Source: Allodiplogaster sudhausi
Lineage: Eukaryota; Nematoda; Chromadorea; Rhabditida; Diplogasteridae
Assembly: GCA_945643635.1 (NCBI GenBank)
Contig: CALZFC010000097.1
Coordinates: 981,501-1,045,500, forward strand
Length of the DNA stretch: 64,000 bases
Reading direction: 5' to 3'
Shown: one piece after another, positions 38,101 to 49,749 of the stretch
How the letters are laid out: every line of letters begins with the position of its first letter
Position numbering within the stretch: the stretch's first letter is position 1
Notes under the pieces: generated by a model
Told to the model about the DNA's origin: nothing
The model's database searches: none
The model's input: the letters and a program-made list of their open reading frames with translations, nothing else
Made by a program: the position numbers and the translations under genes

Positions 38101-39218
38101 AGAGAACGAGAGACATATAGACAGCGAGAGAAAGCGAGATAAAGCGACAGAGAGAAAGAAAAAGAGAAAGAAAGAGAGAGAGAACGAAGTGAGAGAGAGA
38201 AAGAGAGAGAGAGACAGATAGACAGCGAAAGAAAGAGAGATAAAGCGATAGAGAGAAAGAGAAAGAATGAGAGAAAGAGAGACAGAACAGCCGTACGACG
38301 CATGGCGCGCCGACGAGAAAGTACGCGTAGTGCCAGAGGTCGCACGTGCCGAGTGCCATTGGCAAGCCGAGCGCGGAGGCCAAGATGAAGCCGAGATTGG
38401 TGGCGAAGCCGCCAAAGCTGCAGATCAGGCCGCGGTAGTGCGCTCAAGTGAGGAGGAGAGGCAGTCATTGCATGGCAATTATCTTTATTAAATTAAATTA
38501 AATTAAATTTCAATTCAATTTATCGATGGCTCGGGTCGATTTTTTAAACAAGGCAAGCAAAATTTAACATCATGGTACTTTTTTTATATATATAAAGACT
38601 ACTCATACTTTGGCATACAGGAATAACAAGCAAGAATCAGCAGATATTTTGGGAAGAGTTGTAATCAATTGATGATTGTGCACAACAATAAAAAAATGCA
38701 GACAAAAACATTTAGATGATAAAAAATAAATAAAAATAAAAACGAAAGTACCCGGACTGATCTCCGCGAGCAGCACGCCGTGCGCAGTCATTCCGATGCC
38801 GAGGGCAACGCCGCTCACGAGACGAGCCGTCGCGAAGACTTCGGCAGAGAAGAGCAGAGAAGCGAAGCCAGAGAGAGACGCGGCCAGGAGTTGCAGCTGA
38901 AGACTATTTTAATATTACTATTATTATTAAAGTTCGTTAAAAGAGCACAAAACTCTTACCGTAATCTATAGCCATTATACATAGTAGCGTCTCTCTAACA
39001 ATAAATGAAACCTGCTCACTTGCTCTTGCATTCAAGCGTGAGTTTTTTTGGCTCCTTTAAAGTAAGAAAATGGAGGAGCACAATTGAGAGAAAAATAGAT
39101 CCATGCCATAGAAGAGGCGACGAGACACCGAGCCGGGCCGTACGCGTGCACCGCGAAGGAAGCCGCAGCCGCGCCCAGCGCCGCGCCGAGGAACAGACAA
39201 CCTGATAGAGGGAGCGAG

Positions 39219-39262
<44 letters not shown>

Positions 39263-39285
39263 AAGAGAGAGGATACAGATCTGGC

Positions 39286-39325
<40 letters not shown>

Positions 39326-40426
39326 AAGAGAGAGAGAGATGCAGAGACAGATACAGAGGGATAGAGAGAGAGAGAGAGAGAGAGTAATTGTGACATGAAA
39401 ACATAACAGTTGAGATAAGATGTCACTACAAAAGTGATTTACTGTGTTTGCGTTATTCCCGCTCAATAGATCTTTTTTTTATATCGCTCATCTCTCTTTT
39501 CTCTCTCTCTCTGTTTTCTCTCTCCATTTCTCTCCCATCTATCTCTGTTTCATTCGTGTTTCTCCACCTGCAAGAGCGGACCAAGCCCACCGTAACGCGG
39601 TAGGAGACACCGGCATCCCGTAGCGTCTGAGAAAAAGAGGAATTATAAATCAATTACAAATTTAACAATCATTTTACTTAAATAGGGAGCCATTTTCGAA
39701 TTGACCTAAGAGAAATGAGGAAAAATATATCAAAATGAACCAGGGTGACGACAGCTCTCTAATTGAAAGACAACTCAAAAGAAATGGCTTGTAGACAGTA
39801 TTTTTCAAAGACAACCTTCTTGGAACTTGACTGACTTCTCGACGGCGTCCGCAAGGAATCGTTGGAGGACGTCGGCCATCGGGTTGATGATGGCCATCTG
39901 GAAGCCGAAGTGGAAGCCGCCTCCAAGCACGGCAAGAGAGGCAGTGAGAAGAAGAGGAGAAGACGGCAGTAGATCATGCTGACCGGGCGCGTCACTCCAC
40001 ACGGCTGGACGATGCACGGCTTAAGGTAATTAATTAATTACAATCAATTATGATTGATTTACTTGGTCATACATTTGAAAAGGCTTAATTTATTGACTTT
40101 GAACAAATTTTCTGTTAAATAAAAAGTCAGGCAAGCAATTGTTCTTATCTTCGCCGCAAGGTCTTTTGCTGATTTTCTCTATGCGCTAGTGATAATTAAT
40201 GTGCAGTGCAAATGCACTATCAAAGATTTGATATACAGTTATTGAATCAGAGTACTTAATAAATTTTTTTAAACGAATGAAAAATGAAAGAAAAAAACTG
40301 ACCGCCATCGTCGTTTCCTTTCTCCACGTATCCATGCCCGTCTCCGTCCTCTTCGTCCTCTCCACCACTCACCTTCTCCACTCGCTCCTCGAACAGGCTG
40401 CCATCACTCGGATGGACGCGGGTCAT
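35165..40426 (-). CDS. GLUT-like facilitative sugar transporter, MFS (14 exons, 530 aa)
   Basis: Exons in transcript order: 40426-40303, 40019-39827, 39626-39568, 39201-39122, 38896-38752, 38442-38297, 37825-37753, 37527-37404, 37234-37176, 36940-36842, 36658-36618, 36307-36153, 35755-35615, 35318-35165 (1593 nt). An acidic cytosolic N-tail of about 45 residues precedes TM1 (LAVLGGGFHFGFQMAIINP). Family marks: RLVSGVALGIGM, AEISPAHYRGLI, ARDSPVFLLR (the PESPR position), VGRRLL (382-387), GAGPAALFLGAELSP, and LPETSGR (505-511). It lacks the QQLSGIN sequence of class I hexose transporters (here FSGIIAV), so the substrate cannot be assigned. The acceptor before exon 12 reads TTACG rather than TTACAG. 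An ATG preceded at 7 nt by TTTAG suggests a trans-splice site. Confidence 0.88.
35836..35935. repeat. 100-bp inverted-repeat hairpin in transporter intron 12
   Basis: Arms 35836-35860 (ATTGTCGAGTCCGCAATTAA...) and 35911-35935 are inverted copies differing at two of 25 positions, around an AT-rich 50-bp loop. It could be a tiny MITE or a foldback. No target duplication is evident. Confidence 0.85.
37850..38290 (+). repeat. GA-rich repeat in transporter intron 6
   Basis: Interrupted AGAGAAAG tract with recurring longer phrases such as GACAGCGAG and GAACGAAGTGAGAG every 100 bp or so, suggesting higher-order duplication. It lies between transporter exons 38442-38297 and 37825-37753. The long Leu/Ser/Phe frames on the minus strand are artefacts. 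Confidence 0.85.
39215..39385 (+). repeat. (GA)n tracts in transporter intron 3
   Basis: Three GA runs separated by short unique phrases, between exons 39626-39568 and 39201-39122. Confidence 0.9.
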
Positions 40427-41179
40427 TCAGTGGCTAAATTCAATTTGAAAGTTTTTTTCCGATCGATACTCGGTATCGACATCAATACACATGTATATAT
40501 GCATATACATTTACTTGTTTATTGCTCTCAATACCGTGCAAAGAAGTTCTGAGGCAGAAATCAAGAACGGGAAAAGATTGTCTAAATCATCAAGTTATCA
40601 AAGTTGTAGAAAAGGGTATTGTTGGAGCCACCAAACCATCTAACCCTAAGGAGACCGTTATCATTTTTTCTGGCTTTATTTTCGTTATGATCTTGGCAGA
40701 TGTAAACAGAGCGCAATGAAAGTTAAAGAGCGAGAGATGATAGTAGAAGTGATGAGAGGCATGAAACAGATTGAAGTACAATAATCACAAGACACAAAAT
40801 TAGCGATTGAGAGGCTTAGGGGAGCTGCAAGAAAGAGGATCGAATAAGACAAGCAAAAAGAGAGAAAGAGAGAGAGAGAGAGGGGAGAGAACAAAAGAGA
40901 GAGAGAGTGAAGAAAAGAGAGATAGGCTTGTTTGTGTGAAACAGGGTGGAGGGAGAGAAGGACCTTCAAAAAACGTATAGAAAGAGAGCGCGAGAAAGAG
41001 AGAGTTGCGGAGAGAAATGGTTTTAGGCGATGTCTCAATCGTCAAAAACGAATCGGCACTGTTCTCCATTCAGCTGTGCTCCTCCACCGGGTGAAAGTGT
41101 TGGCGTTCCGCTTCAATGACTGCGCGATTGGCAGCAGAGAGGAGGGCAAGGAGGACAGAGTGATGAGAGAGGCGGGGGA

Positions 41180-41232
<53 letters not shown>

Positions 41233-41303
41233 AGGGACAGATCAAGGGAGAGGGAGAGAAAGTGGGAGAGAGAGAGAGCGAGAGATGGAGAGACAAACAG
41301 CAA

Positions 41304-41341
<38 letters not shown>

Positions 41342-41414
41342 AGAGAGGGAGAGATCAAGGGAGAGGGACAGAAAGTGGGAGAGAGAGAGCGAGAGATGGA
41401 GAGACAAACAGCAA

Positions 41415-41456
<42 letters not shown>

Positions 41457-41529
41457 AGAGAGGGAGAGATCAAGGGAGAGGGACAGAAAGTGGGAGAGAG
41501 AGAGCGAGAGATGGAGAGACAAACAGCAA

Positions 41530-41576
<47 letters not shown>
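41180..41576 (+). repeat. 111-115-bp minisatellite built on (GA)n, three copies
   Basis: The phrase GATGGAGAGACAAACAGCAA recurs with AGACAAACAG at 41291, 41402 and 41517. The intervening GGGAGAGATCAAGGGAGAGG and AAAGTGGGAG also repeat in register, and length differences lie in the GA runs. Confidence 0.9.
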
Positions 41577-41580
<4 letters not shown>

Positions 41581-42275
41581 CTGCCCGGTCAATGCCACCG
41601 ACAGAGGATGACCACTTGTGGTATGCAGAGCAATGAGCCGCAAGCAGAGCGAGCCGATCCGTGACTGAGAAGGGGTTAGCCAGTTATGGCGTATCAATTC
41701 ATTCTCCCCTCCTATCTCACTCCCTCTCTCTTTATGCTCTCTTTCTCCATCTTTATGCTTTCTCATTCACTATGCTTCCTCTCTCCCCCTCTTTCCCTCC
41801 CTCTCAATCTCTCCCTCGCTCTCTCTCTATCACTCTCTCTCTCTCTCCACTCTCTCACGTTCATTCTCTCATCTACTTTGTTGCACATCCTGCACATCAC
41901 AAGTCAGCTCCTCCTTTATCAATCACCTCTTCCTTTCCGAATACCGGTCAGGATAGCGAAAGCGTCCGCGTGACTACTAATCAGCTGACGTGAGTAGACC
42001 AGGGTAGCGTTCTCAGGGAATGGATGTATTCAGGAAATACTAGCAGTTGAGCTCTTGGAGCAGGGCGACAGGAGGAGGGGGGAGAGAGAGAACAGAAGGC
42101 GGCTTGCCCCTCTCCTACTTCCGCCTCTGACCTTCTCTCAACTGGCTAAGAACTCTCTGAGCACAACATCGCTTCTCCTCTCTCTCTTTATCGAACTTAC
42201 ACAAAGTGTTCTCTGGCGTGCGCTTTAGCTCTCATGCTGTCGACTAGGAGATGTTACTGAAATGGTTGGAGAGAG

Positions 42276-42317
<42 letters not shown>

Positions 42318-42842
42318 TTAAGAAAGAGAGAGGTAGTGACAGAGAGGAAGGGATAGAGAGAGTGAGAATGAGAGAGAGAGAGAGATAGAAGAAGAAAAGA
42401 GGGAGAGCGAGAGAGAAAGTGACAGAGAAGAAAGGAGAGCGAGAGAGAGAGAGAGAAGGAAGTGGTGGAGTGGGACTCTGTAAGGAGAGAGTGAGAGATA
42501 GTAGTCCTAATAGGAGAGCTTAAAAAGGGGGGAAATGTTTGAAGACATCGTAACAGTTGTGCACTTAACAAGCACCGAATCTCTTCAGACGCAACCCATT
42601 CCCTGTCTCATTTCTCCCTCTCTGAAGCAAGTGCTTCTTCTTTTTTCTTCTTCATGCTCGGCGTATCAGACAATGTCTACCTAGCTAATAGAAAAAAGAA
42701 CTAATTATCGTCTTGACAAATTTGTCGCCATCACTCTGAACGAGTTCTTCTCGCTTATTCCCCCCTTTATGGAACAGCTATCGACCTGATAACCTCGCTG
42801 CGTGACCCGCTTGGGAACTTGTGCAAAGAATCAGCAAGTGAG

Positions 42843-42980
<138 letters not shown>

Positions 42981-44025
42981 AAGAGTGAGAGACCAGAAGA
43001 GTGAATAGGAAACCTGAAATGCAGCTCCAATCGAGCAGTGCAGACACACTCCGCACTTGTCTTAACAAGAGCATTGCTAAGCTTTTACCCTATTGGCCAC
43101 TTGCACTTCGTGTCTACTTTGGTAGTTGTAAGCATATGAGTCAATCTTTTTCAAACAATTTTGCTTGCCCTTCCAAACATTCACTTCCTGCTGAAAACTC
43201 CTCAATTTGAATGCCTTCTTCCACAACCTGTAAGAATGATGAAAACCTCCTGTTTATTACGGAAACAGTTGAAATGAAAGGCACGGATATTGTAGACATT
43301 AACCATTCTTACCATTGTACTGCTTGTAACACCTCTGATTAGAGTGTGAGGACTACAAGGACATGGCAGGGACGGGAAGATGTCATACAACCATGGATGG
43401 GGACATTTCAGAACAATAAATAAGGAGGAGATAAATAAATGAGAAAGAAAATAAGGACAATCAATTCGACCCTGTTTGAATCGGCTGCAAACCCCACTCT
43501 AAATGCTATTTATGCATCTCCTAGAATTGCCTGGTATCAATAATTCTTTTAAAGGAAAAGTAAATGTTAAATATTTGTTTTATTTTAAAACATGTGGATT
43601 AAAATATGATATATAGGCAAACACGAGATGCTATAGCATAAGAGTGGGGTGCACCACGATTGGAGAGTACAGGAATGGGGAGTTGCAGCAGAATCGTAGA
43701 TTCTGGTGGAAAGAACAAAAGAACAGAAAGGTAACTGTTTAAAGATGGAGATCACAATCTCTCAATAGAACCTTGTTATGGAGCGAACAGTAAAATCCGT
43801 TAAAAAATACTTCTAAAAAGGAAAATGGGCGATGGAAACAGAAACTGATGAACACAGTGATTGTAAAACAGGGGGGGAAATATGCTGTGTGATATCAACA
43901 GGCCAGATATGCCATAGAAAAAAACACCTGTCCATATGCTCCTTGCATACACCGAATACAGTACCCATTGGGGGTGTTGGAAACAAGTTCCTAGACAAGT
44001 TGCGCGAGTCTAAGATATGCCAGAT

Positions 44026-46223
44026 CTAGGCACGGACAGTGGGGGTGGTGGCCTCCTTGGTGGGGATGACGATGCGTGGCTTGACTGTAGAGGAAGTGCG
44101 CACCGAGGAGTCCTTGTGCACTTCGTAACTGCAAGAGAAGAGACTCTTAAATTAAGCAGGGAAAAGGTACTGTCTTTTTACGTACCCACCCTGATTATAC
44201 CGCATAGCTTTCACTACATTTTTTTTAAACAGCAAGTTGAATATCTATAAAAAACCAACAACAATTACAACTTTGACTTCAGTAACCATATTTCTTCTTT
44301 TCTAGATACTGAACCCAATATATGTTTAATATTTCTGTATCGAAACTGCATTCTATAACCGTATCTCGTTCCGAGTCCAAATTACGGTATAATCTCATCG
44401 CCCTACCGAATCGGCTCGCTGTCCGGGATGTCCAGCTTGGCCTTGAGGACCTGGCCGATCCGCAGGTTGATGTCGTCACGAGTTGCATCGCGCGTCCAAA
44501 GGGAAACCTTCAAACTTTAAACGTTTCCTTTTTTTCCTTTTCCGCCATAACTCGAAAAGCTTACTTTCTAAAAAAAAATGAAAAGATATGCGCTTCCACT
44601 GATTGTGAATTAAGAGAATGAATTAATATGAAAATAAATGTTCAAATTCAATTCCAATCTCACCTTGTCACCCTTTTGACGGACGTTGACGACAGCGCCG
44701 CAGATGAATTCTCCGTATCCCTGGAAAGAAAACGATTGTCGTTTTGTCAACAAGTTGATAAATAATTTGTAAATGCCAACGATTTTTCCTCGTTGTGAAA
44801 TAAGCCATTAACTGCACGAGGAATAAGTAGAAAGAAACAGCATTCCTGCGAGTATGACTTATGAGCAATGGTCTTGCAGAGCTCAGTATCAGTAGCAAAG
44901 ATATCATATCCCACTTATATCACCCTCGCCACCGTCTATCGTCTATTGTTTTCCTGCATGCTTGGCCATTCTGTTGGGGTCAACAGAATGGGACACTCTG
45001 TTGGGGGTAACAGAAAGGGATCGTGCTCCTACCTCGAACTGCTCGCCGACGATGGCCATGAGCAGCTCGAGCCAGTAGTGGTCGAGTAGCTGCGCGCGCT
45101 TCTGCTTCTCCACGATCACGAGCCAGCGCCCGCCGCGCACGTTGCTGTCGTCTTCCCACATCGGCTTGATGCCCTGAGAGAGAGAGCATACTCTAGTAAA
45201 GAGGGAATCAAAGGGTTGCTCCGCTTAACGACATCCCATCACTTTTTGGTAGCCCATGAATTACCCCACTCCAATCCGAAGAAATCTTTTTCTTACATAA
45301 ATTCGGCTACCTTAGTCAGAAAAACAAGAGAAAGAGGGAAGATATTTTTTTTTAAATATTAAACCCCGTTATTGGGACAAATTTTTTCGCCACCCCACTC
45401 TGTTCTAGAAGCCCATCCCGATTCATTCTTTGCTGCATTCCATTTTGATCGACAGATAATAAATTGTTAGATACCAACTTTCCTCCAATGAACAATCAGG
45501 ATAAAACACACATACACTCCAAAACTGCTTCCAAAGATACCATTTCCAAGTGAACCGTGGAGGGGAATCCCTTAGAAATGTAGTTAGTTAGTGTGGCTTG
45601 AAAATTCTTCTTCTAGACAGACCTCCTTGAAGAGGTAGTAGTCCGAGCCCCAGCTGAGACCACTCGCAGTCTGTATGTGGTTGTAGAGGGCCCAAAAGTC
45701 CTCGACCGTGTCGAATACAGAAACCATCTGAGGTCAGAAGAAATTATTGTCGCAAACTCATCTTTCAAGCACGAATCAATGACAAAAACAAGGAACAATA
45801 ACTGAAACACTGTTGAGCTTAACATAACTTAACAAGAGCACGATCAGACCTTGAGGCAATCCTCCCACTCCTTGTTGCGGTCCGCCTTCAGATACCAGAG
45901 TGCCCAGCGGGCCTGAAGTGGATGGCGCGAGAGCAGCTCTACAGTTGGCGCCGGCAGTTCGTCGCCCGCACCGCCCGAACTTCCAGCCTAATAATATTAT
46001 ATTTTCTTCTTCTTATTATTATTACTATTATAATTTTTTCAGTATACTTCCTAGCAAAACGGGTTAAAAAAGCGAGTTACGGTCAGTTATTTATTTATAT
46101 AACACAATTTCGGTAGTGCCAAGCAGCCAAATGGCAAGTGGCAAATGGAAGAAATGGAAGAATACAAACATTTTCCTCTTCGGACGGTTTATCCGGCGTG
46201 GAGAGCTCCTTGCTCTCGGCCAT
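44026..46223 (-). CDS. eif4e: Translation initiation factor eIF4E (7 exons, 232 aa)
   Basis: Exons in transcript order: 46223-46170, 45987-45850, 45727-45623, 45173-45033, 44720-44664, 44507-44407, 44128-44026 (699 nt, all phases consistent). The cap-binding residues are visible: Trp49 in RHPLQARWALWYL, Trp105-Glu106 in IKPMWED, and the basic RQKGDK (160-165). VEDFWALYNHIQ carries the conserved Trp that contacts eIF4G. CGAVVNVR, VSLWTRDA and LRIGQVLK complete the fold. The N-terminus (MAESKELSTPDKPSEEEN) is acidic and variable, as in the family. Binds the mRNA 5' cap in the cytoplasm. Nematodes often have several isoforms with differing cap specificity, and the sequence does not decide which this is. 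The first exon is duplicated upstream. Confidence 0.95.
44966..44991. repeat. Perfect 11-bp-stem hairpin in eIF4E intron
   Basis: CCATTCTGTTG, loop GGGT, CAACAGAATGG. A second, weaker hairpin (CTCTGTTGGGGGTAACAGAAAG) follows at about 44997-45018. Both lie 15-65 nt inside the intron downstream of eIF4E exon 4. Confidence 0.8.
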
Positions 46224-46776
46224 GACTCGCGCGTCTCGAGTGGAGAAACACTGAACGAGTCATGAGGATGAGAAGTTACACTGAACAGAAAATTTCATCG
46301 AATCATCAGCACAAAACAAGAACCAAGAACAGCAATAACAAACAACAAACGAGACAAACACCCTGCTTACCGCTCTCGGACTGCCAGATAGGAGCCAAAA
46401 CCCTTCTTGTACTATACACCAGTCATTTACGGTCAGTTATTTATTTATATAACACAATTTCGGTAGTGCCAAGCAGCCAAATGGCAAGTGGCAAATGGAA
46501 GAAATGGAAGAATACAAACATTTTCCTCTTCGGACGGCTTGTCCGGCGTGGAGAGCTCCTTGCTCTCGGCCATGACTCGCGCGTCTCGAGTGGAGAAACA
46601 CTGAACGAGTCATGAGGATGAGAAGTTACACTGAACAGAAAATTTCATCGAATCATCAGCACAAAACAAGAACCAAGAACAGCAATAACAAACAACAAAC
46701 GAGACAAACACCCTGCTTACCGCTCTCGGACTGCCAGATAGGAGCCAAAACCCTTCTTGTACTATACACCAGTCAT
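46077..46776. repeat. 350-bp direct tandem duplication containing eIF4E exon 1
   Basis: Copies 46077-46426 and 46427-46776 are head-to-tail and differ by eye at only two bases, in GGTTTATCC versus GGCTTGTCC. Both differences fall within the exon and are synonymous on the minus strand (GAT AAA versus GAC AAG). Either a very recent duplication or an uncollapsed allelic or assembly copy. Confidence 0.95.
46520..46573 (-). CDS. eif4e: Second copy of eIF4E exon 1
   Basis: Encodes the same 18 residues as 46223-46170, with the same donor context (AAT|GTTTGTATT). It is 350 bp further from exon 2. It could be an alternative first exon giving an identical protein, or skipped. Confidence 0.6.
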
Positions 46777-47033
46777 TGCATAAATTTATGCACTATAACT
46801 AATATTATCTCTTCAAAATAGCAATTATCACATTTGTTTTATTAAAATTTACTTATATTTGATGAAAAAAATTATCTTTAGCTATAGGATACATCAAAGG
46901 GTAAAATAAATAAATGAAAGAATATTAAATGTGTTTTAAACTTGGCCAGAGCTGGTGCATTATGTGTTATCGTTTATGAAATATCGTTGCAAGAGTTTAT
47001 GGACTTTAAGTATGGTTTACTTTACTTCCCCAG

Positions 47034-47148
47034 GGAATGCTGGTTCAGCAAGTTTTTCGACTTCGTTGCTGCATTGGAATGCGTGGAGAAGAATCTACTT
47101 CGTTTTCTACGACAACAAGGGCACTCAAAGGAATTATTCATCCAATCT
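47034..47148 (+). CDS. Orphan exon candidate, ligand-binding-receptor-like
   Basis: A 115-nt block between TTCCCCAG and CT|GTGAGT reads FSTSLLHWNAWRRIYFVFYD and then NKGTQRNYSSN. This recalls the ANF-receptor fold of receptor guanylyl cyclases, where an HW...R...VYD segment recurs. No partner exon was found, so it may be a relic or part of a gene I cannot trace. Confidence 0.25.
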
Positions 47149-47351
47149 GTGAGTTGCTTTCTCTTACCAGTTCAACCAAAGCAGTTGTGTTTGAAGGAAA
47201 AAAAACCTTGGCTTGTTTTTTCTTCCACAAGCTAATTGTAAGTACATACACTTCAAGCGCCGTGTTTTAAATTGCCGTTTTTTTTCTATTACTCATTAGT
47301 AATCGGTATGATTGCCAACTTGTTTTTATGAAAAATTTTTAATATGGAAGT

Positions 47352-47377
47352 TTTAGCGAGGTTTAAACCTCGCTAAA
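47352..47377. repeat. 26-bp perfect palindrome
   Basis: TTTAGCGAGGTTT immediately followed by its exact reverse complement, with no spacer. Confidence 0.95.
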
Positions 47378-48195
47378 TCTTCTGGGCTAACTATTCTAGA
47401 AAGTATTGTCAGTTCTTATTGCTAGGATTTGTGCTCTCTCCTCTCTTTCTCTCCCTTGCCAATTTGTGCCGAGCAGAAGTAGCCATCTCTCTTTGCCGTG
47501 TCCTTCCTCGTCCGTCCTCCATTCCTTAATTCCCTTATCCACTGACGTCACTCATGATTGGGGCTCCGCTTCGGTGGTGAAGTCTGCTCTGATAGAAATG
47601 TTCTTCCACCATCTTTAGCCATGGTTGAAGCAGGGACTTTTAAGTAGTAAAAGTCAAGGCGATGCCGTCAGAGTGGAGAATCACTGCCATTTTGTATAAA
47701 AAGCCACAATTTTCGTCAGCTATACTTCTTCCATTTCGTAAGAACACACTCTCGCTATTATTCCATCTCTACACCCATTCTGCTAGTCTCTCTCCTCCTC
47801 TATTTTCTGTACCCCTTCTATCTGCCTTCTCTGTCTCCCTCTCTCTTCTCTATCCCTCTCTCTCCCTCTCTGCCTCCTTAGTCTCTCTCTCTCTCAATCT
47901 CTTTTCTTCTCTTTCTCCCTCTCTTTCTTCACTTTACCTCCCTCCCTCACTCTCTTTTCCCTATTACCTCCCTCTCCCCCCCCCCTTTCCCAAACCCCTC
48001 TGCCGGCTTCCTGTGCGCTCCCTTGGGCCAGGTAGCTAAGTGTATGTGGCTTGAAAGGCAGCGTCGCCCGTCGGAGTCCTTCCTTGTTCCTCCTCTCCTC
48101 CACTTCTCTCCTTCGCCATCCATTGTTCTGTCCTCCTTCTTCGTTGACTTCTTGACGTACTATAGTTGTTTTTTTCTTCTTATGTACTATAGTTG

Positions 48196-48999
48196 TTTCT
48201 TCTTTCTTCTTCTTTCTTCTTCTTTCTTCTTCTTTCTTCTTCTTTCTTCTTCTTTCTTTCTTCTTCTTTCTTCTTCTTTTCTTCTTTCTTTCTTCTTCTT
48301 TCTTCTTCTTTCTTCTTCTTTCTTCTTCTTTCTTCTTCTTTCTTCTTCTTTCTTCTTCTTTCTTCTTCTTTCTTCTTCTTTCTTCTTCTTTCTTCTTCTT
48401 TCTTCTTCTTTCTTCTTCTTTCTTCTTCTTTCTTCTTCTTTCTTCTTCTTTCTTCTTCTTTCTTCTTCTTTCTTCTTCTTTCTTCTTCTTTCTTCTCCTT
48501 TCTTCTTCTTTCTTCTTCTTTCTTCTTCTTTCTTCTCCTTTCTTCTTCTTTCTTCTTCTTTCTTCTTCTTTCTTCTTCTTTCTTCTTCTTTCTTCTTCTT
48601 TCTTCTTCTTTCTTCCTCTTTCTTCTTCTTTCTTCTTCTTTTTTTCTTCTTCTTCTTCTTTCTTCTTCTTTCTTCTTCTTTCTTCTTCTTCTTCTTCTTT
48701 CTTCTTCTTCTTTCTTCTTCTTTCTTCTTCTTCTTCTTCTTTCTTCTTCTTTCTTCTTCTTTCTTCTTCTTTCTTCTTCTTTCTTCTTCTTTCTTCTTCT
48801 TTCTTCTTCTTTCTTCTTCTTTCTTCTTCTTTCTTCTTCTTTCTTCTTCTTTCTTCTTCTTTCTTCTTCTTTCTTCTTCTTTCTTCTTCTTTCTTCTTCT
48901 TTCTTCTTCTTCTTCTTCTTTCTTCTTCTTCTTCTTCTTCTTCTTCTTCTTCTTTCTTCTTCTTTCTTCTTCTTTCTTCTTCTTCTTCTTCTTCTTCTT
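48196..48999 (+). repeat. About 800-bp polypyrimidine array of TTTCTTCTTC units
   Basis: Decameric TTTCTTCTTC units with rare C substitutions, some length variants and short pure TTC runs towards the 3' end. The Phe/Leu/Ser open frames of 270-330 residues across it are translations of the repeat. The homopurine/homopyrimidine content makes it a strong candidate for triplex (H-DNA) structure. Confidence 0.97.
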
Positions 49000-49061
49000 C
49001 TAATTAATTACCAGTAAAAACAAGGACTTTTCAGTCCTTGTTTTTACTGGTAATTAATTAG
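49000..49061. repeat. Perfect 29-bp-arm inverted repeat abutting the polypyrimidine array
   Basis: Left arm CTAATTAATTACCAGTAAAA... (49000-49028), 4-nt loop TTTC, and right arm its exact reverse complement (49033-49061). It starts at the base where the TTC array ends. Confidence 0.97.
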
Positions 49062-49469
49062 AACTAGCCATAAAAGATTCTTCCGAAGCGTGTAAATACG
49101 TTTCGAGAATTTCAAGAGTATAAATCGTTGTAACAAAAATATTTAAAAAAAAAAAATGCATAGAAAAATAATATGATGAAAATCTTGCCTTACGACTTAC
49201 TGGCCCAGAATTCCTATTTCTTTGCGCATGCAGGTAACAGTATGAGTTTTCCGGAGCGTATTCCTTGCGTTGAAAATTGTGCTGATGGCGGGAAGTTGTA
49301 AACAATGACATCACGCGTATGCCGTTCTACTTTTGAGTTCAGATCTCTATCGATGCCCCTCTCCCTCTCTGCTACCAAACCCACGAGTTGCTTACTTTCC
49401 CGCATACTCTTCTTCTTCGCTTGAGACTATCTTCTGTCCTTCTTTCCATTCCAAATCTACCTTTAAGTT

Positions 49470-49471
<2 letters not shown>

Positions 49472-49515
<44 letters not shown>

Positions 49516-49655
49516 TCTCTCTCTCTATCTCTCTCTCTCTTTCTCTCTCTCCTCTCTCTCTCATTCTCTCTCTCTCTCTCATTCTCTCTCTCTCATTCTC
49601 TCTCTCTCTCATTCTCTCTCTCTCTCATTCTCTCTCTCTCATTCTCTCTCTCTCT

Positions 49656-49697
<42 letters not shown>
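49472..49697 (+). repeat. (CT)n array with periodic CATT interruptions
   Basis: CT runs broken by CATTCTCTCTC every 14-20 bp from about 49555 to 49665, flanked by pure CT. Confidence 0.93.
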
Positions 49698-49702
<5 letters not shown>

Positions 49703-49749
49703 CTTCTCGTACTCCCAACCGCATTCTTTCCCTCTACATACCGTGGTAT

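Noticed and set aside
37694..38468. Minus-strand frames of more than 200 residues in the transporter intron
   Set aside because: They read through GA repeats and overlap each other. Only their edges coincide with true exons at 38297-38442 and 37753-37825.
46262..46821. Two plus-strand frames sharing the same 56-residue peptide
   Set aside because: Both lie in the 350-bp tandem duplication, antisense to the eIF4E leader region, so their identity reflects the duplication.
48023..49017. Long Phe/Leu/Ser open frames (up to 326 residues)
   Set aside because: They are translations of the TTTCTTCTTC array in three frames, with no protein-like composition.
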